From contig CAJPTP010000095.1 of NCBI GenBank assembly GCA_905373555.1, forward strand, positions 1 through 5,201: 5,201 nt of DNA, given 5' to 3'. Origin of the DNA: an uncultured Francisella sp. (GTDB taxonomy: Bacteria; Pseudomonadota; Gammaproteobacteria; Burkholderiales; Neisseriaceae). Positions 1-4,704 of this stretch are shown in pieces (the stretch's first letter is position 1; each line of letters starts with the position of its first letter). The notes below the pieces were generated by a model. The model made no database searches. It had not been told where the DNA came from and saw only the letters and a program-made list of their open reading frames with translations. The position numbers were made by a program, and so were the translations under genes.

Positions 1-166
1 GAGGGGGGGAGGGCGTTGCGACAGACCGAGCGGGCTTGGCCCAAGGCGGCTTGGCAGGCCATGCGATCGGCGCGGCCTCGCCCCCAAGGCGTCGCGCTTG
101 TTTCGAGAGCGCCGTTTGCGCAGCCCCGCTTGCGTTCGCCGGCTCCCCCCAATCGGCTCGGCGCTT

Positions 167-188
167 GCCCGCGGCCAAAGCCGCGGGC
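167..188. repeat. Perfect 9-bp GC inverted repeat (hairpin)
   Basis: GCCCGCGGC at 167-175 and its exact complement GCCGCGGGC at 180-188 are separated by the four bases CAAA, giving a very stable stem-loop on either strand. No T run follows on either side, so it is not a standard intrinsic terminator. It could be a transcript-end or stability structure, or one copy of a genome-wide palindromic repeat. The window cannot tell which. Confidence 0.6.
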
Positions 189-196
189 GGTCTGTC

Positions 197-210
197 AATC
201 GGCAATCGGC
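197..210 (+). repeat. Tandem 7-mer AATCGGC x2 within an ATCGGC-rich stretch
   Basis: AATCGGC occurs back to back at 197-203 and 204-210, and once more at 151-157. The core ATCGGC also occurs at 66-71 and 228-233, making five copies on the same strand within about 170 bases. The spacing is irregular (86, 46, 7 and 23 bases between starts). This could be a cluster of protein sites or plain composition bias. Confidence 0.35.
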
Positions 211-314
211 CCACCGGCCGGCCTTGGATCGGCGCGCGGCGCGGGGCGATCATACTCTTCGCGCGCCGCCAACCGGCAAAAGCCCCGATAAGCTTTGCTT
301 GCCGACCCCGGCGC

Positions 315-341
315 GAGGGGCGCGCTTGCGCCCTCTTCTTT
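315..341 (+). terminator. Terminator-like hairpin, + strand
   Basis: GAGGG (315-319) pairs with CCCTC (331-335), and CGC (321-323) with GCG (328-330), leaving one bulged G at 320 and the loop GCTT. The stem is followed directly by TTCTTT (336-341). That is the layout of an intrinsic terminator for transcription entering from the left. The U tract is interrupted by a C, so strength is uncertain. If real, it implies a rightward transcript whose gene ends at or before about 300. Confidence 0.4.
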
Positions 342-466
342 GAGGCCGCCGGATGGCCGGGTCGGAGCTTTCGGGGCCCAAGCGCTTCAAGCGCCCAAGA
401 GCGCGGCGCATCGCTCAATCGGGTTGGTCGCGGCGGCCGCCGGCTTCAGCCGGGCGCTTTTTCCTT

Positions 467-496
467 CTTGCTTTCTTCCATCTTGCTTTCTTTCTT
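467..496 (+). repeat. Imperfect 15-bp tandem repeat in a pyrimidine tract
   Basis: CTTGCTTTCTT occurs at 467-477 and again at 482-492, so the unit repeats with a 15-base period (467-481 and 482-496, differing only near the end). It sits in a C/T-rich stretch. No function can be assigned; slippage in low-complexity sequence is the simplest reading. Confidence 0.45.
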
Positions 497-631
497 GCGA
501 TCGCCCTTTTGTTTTTTCCGCATTTTTTCTTGCGCAATGCGCCCAAGCCGCAAAACAAAACACGGTCGGCCGCTCTCTGCTCTCCCCTTTTCTTCTTCGG
601 GTTTTCCTCTTTCCGACGCTTCGAGCCCGGG

Positions 632-674
632 AAACAAAAAAAGCGGAGAGATCCGCAGGGAACGCTCCGCTTTT
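632..674 (-). terminator. Intrinsic terminator of pilU (or pilT-pilU)
   Basis: Read on the minus strand, GCGGAG (670-665) pairs with CTCCGC (648-643) across a 16-base loop and is followed by seven T (642-636), a G, then TTT. The stem can be extended by four A:T pairs at its base (positions 639-642 with 671-674). It begins about 54 bases after the pilU stop, so it is well placed to end the leftward transcript. On the + strand the same stem ends in TTTT only, so termination in that direction would be weaker. Part of the stem can re-pair as GCGGA-GAGA-TCCGC (643-656), an alternative small hairpin. Confidence 0.8.
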
Positions 675-727
675 GGCAAATTCGATTGGATCCGCGCTCC
701 GGGGCCATTCGGCGCGCGGCCTTGGAG

Positions 728-2212
728 TCACAGCAAATCGAGCTTGTCGATGCGCGATTGCCTTTTCTCGGAGTTTTGGCCCTCTTCCCACAGCTGAATT
801 TGCAGGCGCAGGTTGTTTTGCGAGTCCGCGTTGGCCATGGCCTCGTCGAAGCTGATGACATCCTCGCAGTACAGCTGGAACAAGTGCTGGTCGAACGTCT
901 GCATGCCCTCGTCCTCCGACCGGTTCATCGTTTCTTTGAGCATGTCGATCTGGCCTTTGAGGATGAAGTCCTTGATGGCGGGAATGGCCAACATGATGTC
1001 CATCGCGACCGTTCGGCCCGTGCCGTCCTTCTTGCGCACCAAGCGCTGGGAAATAATGGCCTGCAGGTTCATCGACAAGTCCATGTACACCAGCGGGTGG
1101 CGGTCCTCGTCGTAGAAGTTGATCACGCGCTCGATCGCTTGGTTGGCGTTGGTCGCGTGCAGCGTGCAAAAGCACAAGTGGCCGGTTTGCGACAGCTCCA
1201 TCGCGTGGGACATGCTGATTTGGTCGCGCACCTCGCCGATGATCACCACGTCCGGCGCTTCGCGCATCGCGCTTTTCAGCGCCTCGTGCCAGCTGGCCGT
1301 GTCGATGCCGACCTCGCGCTGGGTGATGATGCTCTTTTGGTGCTGGTGGACGAACTCGATGGGGTCTTCGATGGTGATGATGTGGTTGGCCATGCGCTTG
1401 TTGCGGTAGTCCACCATCGCCGCCAAAGTGGTCGATTTGCCCGAGCCCGTCGCGCCCACGACGATGATCAGGCCGCGCCGCTCCAAAGCCAGCTTTTTAA
1501 GGATCGGCGGCAGCTTCAAATCGTCCAGCGTCGCGATCTTCGTGTTGATCTTACGCATGACCATGCCCACACGGTTTTGCTCATGGTAGGCGTTGACGCG
1601 GAAGCGCACGAAGTCGGTGGCGCGGTGGGCGTAGTTGAGCTCCAGCTTTTCCGTGAATTCGCGGATGTTGTTGGGCGTCATCGTCGAGTAGACAATGTTT
1701 TGAGCGGTTTCGTTGTCCAGCTTCTCGTCGCTTAGCGGCGTGAGCACGCCGTTGACTTTCAGCGCCGGCGGGAAGCCCGGGGCGATGAAAATGTCGGATG
1801 CGTTGACCTCATCCGCATGGCGCATGATTTGGTACAGAAACTCGTATGCCTTCAGCAGCGCGGGCTTGCCTTCGCAAGCTTTGCCGGGAATCATGCGGTT
1901 GGGGTCGTTGAGCGCGCCTTGGGCCAGGTTGAAGCCGGGCCTCGGCCCTGCGGCGCCGATCGCGCCGCCCATGGCCGATCCCATGGCGTTGGTCATGGGC
2001 GTCATGCCGGGCGCGGCCGACGCCATTCCGGGCGGCGGGGTCATCCCGGGCACCATGCCCGGGGCGCCGCGCCCCGGCTTCGCCCCGCTTCCGGGAGGCG
2101 GCGGAAACCCGCCTTGACCGATGGGAGCCGACCCCGGGACGCCAAACGGTTGACCTGTCCCGGGTTGCGTCCCCCCGTCTTGCAGTGGGTTTGGCATTTG
2201 AAATTGACTCAT
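728..2212 (-). CDS. pilU: PilU, type IV pilus retraction-associated ATPase, with long N-terminal extension
   Basis: This is a secretion-type hexameric ATPase of the PilT/PilU family, 494 residues. PilU assists PilT in retracting type IV pili at the inner face of the cytoplasmic membrane and cannot replace it. Visible motifs: Walker A GATGSGKST at 253-261, Asp box with IEDPIEF near 281-287, Walker B DVVIIGEVRD at 321-330 with catalytic Glu327, and His box from GHLCFCTLH at 344-352 to Arg362. Where PilT has AIRNLIRE this protein has AIKDFILKG (412-420), and the C-terminal part GMQTFDQ...ADSQNNLRLQI is PilU-like. The PilU core begins near residue 118; residues 1-115 are low complexity with 22 Pro and 25 Gly in the first 110 and four PGM triplets. 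PilU proteins are usually about 370-390 residues, so this extension is unusual. The ATG at 2212 was chosen because GGAAGGA lies 7 bases upstream; the frame could be opened 7 codons earlier only at a TTG that overlaps that site. It lies 100 bases downstream of pilT, probably partly co-transcribed. Confidence 0.93.
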   Translation of the reverse strand: MSQFQMPNPLQDGGTQPGTGQPFGVPGSAPIGQGGFPPPPGSGAKPGRGAPGMVPGMTPPPGMASAAPGMTPMTNAMGSAMGGAIGAAGPRPGFNLAQGALNDPNRMIPGKACEGKPALLKAYEFLYQIMRHADEVNASDIFIAPGFPPALKVNGVLTPLSDEKLDNETAQNIVYSTMTPNNIREFTEKLELNYAHRATDFVRFRVNAYHEQNRVGMVMRKINTKIATLDDLKLPPILKKLALERRGLIIVVGATGSGKSTTLAAMVDYRNKRMANHIITIEDPIEFVHQHQKSIITQREVGIDTASWHEALKSAMREAPDVVIIGEVRDQISMSHAMELSQTGHLCFCTLHATNANQAIERVINFYDEDRHPLVYMDLSMNLQAIISQRLVRKKDGTGRTVAMDIMLAIPAIKDFILKGQIDMLKETMNRSEDEGMQTFDQHLFQLYCEDVISFDEAMANADSQNNLRLQIQLWEEGQNSEKRQSRIDKLDLL

Positions 2213-2219
2213 CGATCTG

Positions 2220-2226
2220 TCCTTCC
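2220..2226 (-). promoter_or_regulatory. pilU: Shine-Dalgarno of pilU
   Basis: GGAAGGA on the minus strand, 7 bases before the ATG at 2212. It decides the start: the upstream in-frame TTG at 2233 would place this site inside the coding sequence and has no comparable site of its own in view. Confidence 0.8.
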
Positions 2227-2262
2227 GGCGCAAACGACTGCGCCCATAAAACCGAGCAATCC

Positions 2263-2279
2263 GGCGTCAAGCCGACGCC
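2263..2279. repeat. Hairpin in the pilT-pilU spacer
   Basis: GGCGTC (2263-2268) and GACGCC (2274-2279) form a perfect 6-bp stem with a 5-base loop. On the minus (transcribed) strand no T run follows, so it is not an intrinsic terminator. It may be a stability or processing structure between the two cistrons. On the minus strand a TTGACG overlaps its distal arm with TATGGG 16 bases further on, a poor promoter match that could give pilU some transcription of its own; I rate that as weak. Confidence 0.35.
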
Positions 2280-2312
2280 AAAAGTCCGAGCGCGGGCGCG
2301 CCCGACGGCTTT

Positions 2313-3350
2313 TCACAGGTTCGCGGGGTTGTTGGCCTTGGCGCGCGCCGCCTCAAGCGTGATGCGGCCGCGCTTGACCAAATTCGAAAGACACTGGTCG
2401 AGCGTCTGCATGCCGTACATCGTGCCCGTCTGGATGATGGAGTTCATTTGCGAGACTTTGTTTTCGCGAATCAGGTTGCGAATGGCGGGCACGCCGATCA
2501 GGATTTCGTGCGCCGCGATTCGGCCTTTGCCGTCGGCGCGCTTCATCAGCGTTTGCGAAATGATCGCGCGGATGGATTCCGAAAGCATGGTGCGGACCAT
2601 GTCTTTCTCGGCCGCCGGGAAAACGTCCACGACGCGGTCGATGGTCTTGGCCGCGCCCGTGGTGTGCAGCGTGCCGAACACCAAGTGGCCCGTTTCGGCG
2701 GCGGTCAGCGCCAAGCGAATGGTTTCCACGTCGCGCATTTCGCCCACCAGAATCACGTCGGGGTCTTCGCGCAGGGCCGAGCGCAAGGCGGCCTCGAAAC
2801 TGTGCGTGTGCTGGTGCAGCTCGCGTTGGTTGACCAGGCACTTTTTGCACTCGTGCACAAACTCGATGGGGTCTTCGATGGTGAGAATGTGCTCTTGGCG
2901 CGTTTCGTTGATGAAGTCCACCATCGCCGCCAAGGTCGTGGATTTGCCCGAGCCCGTGGGGCCGGTCACCAACACCAAGCCGCGGGGGTTTTGGCAGATG
3001 CTCTCGAAGACTTTGGGGCAGTCCAATTGGCGCATCGACAGGACTTTGCTTGGAATGGTTCGAAACGCCACGGCGGGGCCGCGCGCGGTGTTGAAGGCGT
3101 TGACGCGGAAACGCGCGACGCCCGGCAGCTCAAAGGAGAAGTCGGTCTCCAAATCTTGCTGATACACCTTGCGCTGGTTGTCGTTCATGATGTCGGTGAT
3201 CATGCCGAACACTTCTTCGCTGGACGTGTCCGGCAGATTGATGCGGCGGATGTCGCCGTTGACGCGGATCAGAGGGGGCAAGCCCGAGCTGACGTGAAGG
3301 TCGGATGCGCCCTGCTGCACCGTGAACGCCAATAAGTCTGTGATTTGCAT
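2313..3350 (-). CDS. pilT: PilT, type IV pilus retraction ATPase
   Basis: PilT is the hexameric ATPase that pulls pilin subunits out of the pilus base, driving retraction, twitching motility and often DNA uptake. The 345-residue product has the usual family length and every hallmark: N-terminal SDLHVSSGLPPLIRVNG (16-32), Walker A GPTGSGKST (130-138), Asp box ILTIEDPIEF (155-164), Walker B DVILVGEMRD (198-207) with Glu204, His box from GHLVFGTLH (221-229) to Arg239, and the retraction-specific AIRNLIRE (289-296). That last motif separates PilT from the extension ATPase PilB and from PilU. The ATG at 3350 has AAGGA five bases upstream and matches the family N-terminus. pilU follows 100 bases downstream on the same strand; yggS is divergent upstream. 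A promoter with an extended -10 lies about 185 bases before the start, implying a long leader. No damage or missing residue is seen. Confidence 0.97.
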   Translation of the reverse strand: MQITDLLAFTVQQGASDLHVSSGLPPLIRVNGDIRRINLPDTSSEEVFGMITDIMNDNQRKVYQQDLETDFSFELPGVARFRVNAFNTARGPAVAFRTIPSKVLSMRQLDCPKVFESICQNPRGLVLVTGPTGSGKSTTLAAMVDFINETRQEHILTIEDPIEFVHECKKCLVNQRELHQHTHSFEAALRSALREDPDVILVGEMRDVETIRLALTAAETGHLVFGTLHTTGAAKTIDRVVDVFPAAEKDMVRTMLSESIRAIISQTLMKRADGKGRIAAHEILIGVPAIRNLIRENKVSQMNSIIQTGTMYGMQTLDQCLSNLVKRGRITLEAARAKANNPANL

Positions 3351-3355
3351 AATAT

Positions 3356-3360
3356 TCCTT
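3356..3360 (-). promoter_or_regulatory. pilT: Shine-Dalgarno of pilT
   Basis: AAGGA on the minus strand with a 5-base spacer to the ATG at 3350. It fixes the start that gives the family-typical N-terminus. Confidence 0.8.
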
Positions 3361-3532
3361 GCGTGTTGGAACGGTTGGCGCGCATTGCCGAGCCCAGCCT
3401 GCGCTTGGCGCGACGCGATGCGCCCTTGGCGCCGCCGCTTCGCGATCCCAAAAGCGCGCCGGGCGGCGGCGAGCGCTCGGCGATAGCCGACGACATGAGC
3501 GGCAAGGCCAAGCTCGGGCCGAACGTCGACGG

Positions 3533-3541
3533 ATTATAGCA
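3533..3541 (-). promoter_or_regulatory. pilT: Putative pilT promoter, extended -10
   Basis: On the minus strand TGCTATAAT (3541-3533) is a perfect -10 hexamer with the TG of an extended -10 element. The -35 position has no good match, which extended -10 promoters tolerate. Transcription would begin near 3526, giving a leader of about 175 bases before the pilT ATG. No other minus-strand gene is seen between them, so pilT is the likely target. Confidence 0.6.
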
Positions 3542-3649
3542 TTTAGGCATTGCGCATAGGGTCGGGCCCATCGCATGACGCGCCCCGGGAAAGCCGGCCA
3601 AGCGAATCGGCGCGGCGCCGTCCGGGAGCTCGGTTAGAATGCTCGGGAT

Positions 3650-3691
3650 CGAAGCGCCGGGCCCGCGGCGAATGCGGCGCGCTCGTTTTTT
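3650..3691 (+). terminator. Terminator-like structure in the pilT-yggS spacer
   Basis: GCGCCG (3654-3659) pairs with CGGCGC (3675-3680) over a 15-base loop, and CGA (3650-3652) can pair with TCG (3683-3685) below a small internal loop. Six T follow immediately (3686-3691). An alternative inner stem CGCCG/CGGCG (3655-3659 with 3666-3670) competes with it. It lies upstream of the yggS promoter, so it would end some other rightward transcript, for instance one antisense to the pilT leader, or shield yggS from read-through. The internal loop makes it weaker than the pilU terminator. Confidence 0.35.
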
Positions 3692-3767
3692 CCTCTCGCT
3701 CCCGTCGACCCCGGGATTGGTTGCGCCTTGGGCCCGGCCGGGCTCGGGCGCGCCGCTTGCCTGTTGT

Positions 3768-3795
3768 TTGACTTGCGCCGCGCCCCCCATATAAT
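3768..3795 (+). promoter_or_regulatory. yggS: Sigma70-type promoter of yggS
   Basis: TTGACT (3768-3773, five of six matches to TTGACA) and a perfect TATAAT (3790-3795) are separated by 16 bases. Predicted transcription start is near 3802, giving a leader of only about 25 bases before the ATG at 3827. This is the best promoter in the window and suggests steady, housekeeping-type expression. Confidence 0.8.
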
Positions 3796-3826
3796 GCGTC
3801 GCCAAAGCGACGAAGCGGGAATCCCA

Positions 3827-4543
3827 ATGGATCGAACAGAAGCCGAAAAGAGATTGCTCGATGCGCGTTTGCGCATCGAGAAGGCGAGCCAAGCCGCGGG
3901 CTTGGGCGAACGCGGGGCGTCCTTGGTGGCGGTGTCGAAATTTCATCCGGCCGAGGCGATCCGCGTTTTTTACGACCTGGGCGTGCGGGATTTCGGCGAG
4001 AATTACGCCCAAGAGCTGGCCGAAAAATGCGCCGTTTTGCCGTCCGACATTCGTTGGCACATGATCGGCAACACGCAAAGCAACAAGGCCAAGATCGTGG
4101 CGCGGAACGCCGCGTGGGTCCACACCTTGGATTCGGAGCGGCTCGCCCGGCGCTTGAGCGCCGCCAGGCCGAGCGATTTGCCCGACCTCAACGTCTTGAT
4201 CGAGGTGAATGTCTCGGGCGAAAGCGCAAAAAGCGGCGTGAGGCCGCAAGACGCCTTGCCCCTGGCTTGGGCGGCGCGCGATTTGCCCAAGCTGCGCCTG
4301 CGCGGTCTGATGTGCGTGGGCGGCTTGGCGGACAAAGGGAAAAACGCGGCGGAGTTTCGCGCCCTGCGCGAGCTTTTCGACCAAGCCAATGCCCAAGGGT
4401 TTGCTTGGGACACGCTGTCGATGGGCATGACGGGCGATATGGAGTTGGCCATCGCCAACGGCTCGACCATGGTGCGCTTGGGCTCGGCCCTGTTCGGCCC
4501 CCGACCCGCCAAAGCCCAAGCCCCGGGCCAAACGCGGCGCTGA
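3827..4543 (+). CDS. yggS: YggS/PLPBP-family pyridoxal phosphate homeostasis protein
   Basis: YggS (PLPBP family) is a cytoplasmic single-domain protein with the fold of the alanine racemase N-terminal barrel. It binds pyridoxal 5'-phosphate and helps balance vitamin B6 and amino acid pools; no catalytic activity is established. The 238-residue product matches family length. Signature segments: LVAVSKFHP (33-41) with the PLP-binding Lys38, FGENYAQE (56-63), WHMIGNTQSNK (77-87), LNVLIEVNVS (121-130), SAKSGV (133-138), LRGLMCVGG (158-166) and LSMGMTGDMELAI (197-209) followed by the phosphate-binding stretch GSTMVRLGSALFG (212-224). In WHMIGNTQSNK a Thr stands where many relatives have Leu. The ATG at 3827 has GGGA six bases upstream; a TTG at 3728 and an ATG at 3794 are in frame but lie upstream of or overlap the promoter. 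It has its own promoter, is divergent from pilT, and is followed by a likely terminator and yggT. proC, often between yggS and yggT in gammaproteobacteria, is absent here. Confidence 0.95.
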   Translation: MDRTEAEKRLLDARLRIEKASQAAGLGERGASLVAVSKFHPAEAIRVFYDLGVRDFGENYAQELAEKCAVLPSDIRWHMIGNTQSNKAKIVARNAAWVHTLDSERLARRLSAARPSDLPDLNVLIEVNVSGESAKSGVRPQDALPLAWAARDLPKLRLRGLMCVGGLADKGKNAAEFRALRELFDQANAQGFAWDTLSMGMTGDMELAIANGSTMVRLGSALFGPRPAKAQAPGQTRR

Positions 4544-4560
4544 CGGCGCCGCGGGATGCC

Positions 4561-4588
4561 CGCGCGGGCGAAAGTTGGCGCGTTTTTT
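4561..4588 (+). terminator. Likely intrinsic terminator after yggS
   Basis: CGCGC (4561-4565) pairs with GCGCG (4578-4582) over a 12-base loop and is followed directly by six T (4583-4588), starting 17 bases after the yggS stop. A second hairpin, CGCGGG-ATG-CCCGCG (4550-4564), overlaps the left arm and could form instead. The 5-bp stem is short but pure GC, so termination may be partial. Confidence 0.5.
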
Positions 4589-4654
4589 GCCGTTTGAGCC
4601 TTACGGGGCGGAATGCCTCGGCTCGGGCGTCACGCGTTTTAAAAGTTGGGGGCC

Positions 4655-4660
4655 TATAAC
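4655..4660 (+). promoter_or_regulatory. Possible -10 element of yggT
   Basis: TATAAC (five of six matches) followed by a GC-rich stretch. No recognisable -35 lies 16-18 bases upstream. If used, transcription would start near 4667 and give a leader of about 38 bases. Its place between a terminator-like hairpin and the gene supports the call, but sequence support is modest. Confidence 0.35.
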
Positions 4661-4671
4661 GCGGTTGTTTT

Positions 4672-4693
4672 GCGTCGGGCGCTGCGCCGACGC
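4672..4693 (+). promoter_or_regulatory. Leader hairpin just before the yggT ribosome site
   Basis: GCGTCGG (4672-4678) and CCGACGC (4687-4693) form a perfect 7-bp stem that can gain two more pairs in the loop after a bulged G. It ends two bases before the GGAG (4696-4699) that precedes the yggT ATG by five bases. No T run follows, so it is not a terminator. It could protect the mRNA 5' end or limit ribosome access. Confidence 0.4.
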
Positions 4694-4704
4694 TCGGAGC
4701 GGCG

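Larger units (their letters stand above)
1..631. other. Intergenic stretch without a supported gene
   Basis: I find no convincing coding region here. Several frames on both strands stay open for long distances, but they overlap each other, read as Arg/Pro/Ala-rich or Ser/Phe-rich strings without family motifs, and are what stop-poor GC-rich DNA gives by chance. The left part (1-450) is very GC-rich and holds a perfect GC hairpin and a terminator-like hairpin on the + strand. The right part (about 455-620) is rich in C and T on the + strand with several T runs. It lies downstream of the pilU terminator. A gene entering or leaving across the left edge cannot be excluded, because an edge-truncated frame has no visible start or stop. 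No tRNA or rRNA signature was seen. Confidence 0.6.

Noticed and set aside
16..291. + strand frame ending in TAA 23 bases before the terminator-like hairpin, as the 3' end of a gene entering from the left
   Set aside because: The placement is suggestive, but the codons (AGA, CGA, CCA, mixed third bases) and the Arg/Pro/Ser-rich product do not look like the real genes nearby. The flanking sequence would settle it.
440..462. CCGGC-TTCA-GCCGG hairpin followed by GCGC and five T as a + strand terminator
   Set aside because: The stem is only five pairs and four bases separate it from the T run; possible, but too weak to list as a feature.
497..517. GCGATCGC followed by a T-rich run as a + strand terminator
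   Set aside because: An 8-base perfect palindrome cannot form a useful hairpin because the loop would consume most of the stem.
446..679. Small minus-strand Lys-rich open frame after pilU
   Set aside because: It spans the strong pilU terminator, its Lys/Glu-rich tail comes from the A-rich complement of the pyrimidine tract, and no ribosome site was seen.
36..797. + strand open frame of 253 codons in the left spacer
   Set aside because: It runs through the pilU terminator and into the pilU 3' end, shows no family motif and a composition expected from stop-poor GC-rich DNA.
353..1735. Long + strand open frame of about 460 codons opposite pilU
   Set aside because: It is the antisense shadow of pilU over most of its length, reads as His/Asp/Val/Arg-rich low-information sequence and starts in non-coding DNA.
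2213..2233. pilU start at the upstream TTG
   Set aside because: The GGAAGGA ribosome site lies inside this extension and points to the ATG at 2212.
2448..3335. + strand open frame of 295 codons opposite pilT
   Set aside because: It is the antisense shadow of pilT, which has every family motif in the minus frame.
3728..3826. 33-codon upstream extension of yggS from a TTG
   Set aside because: It begins upstream of the promoter, lacks a ribosome site, and the family N-terminus fits the ATG at 3827.
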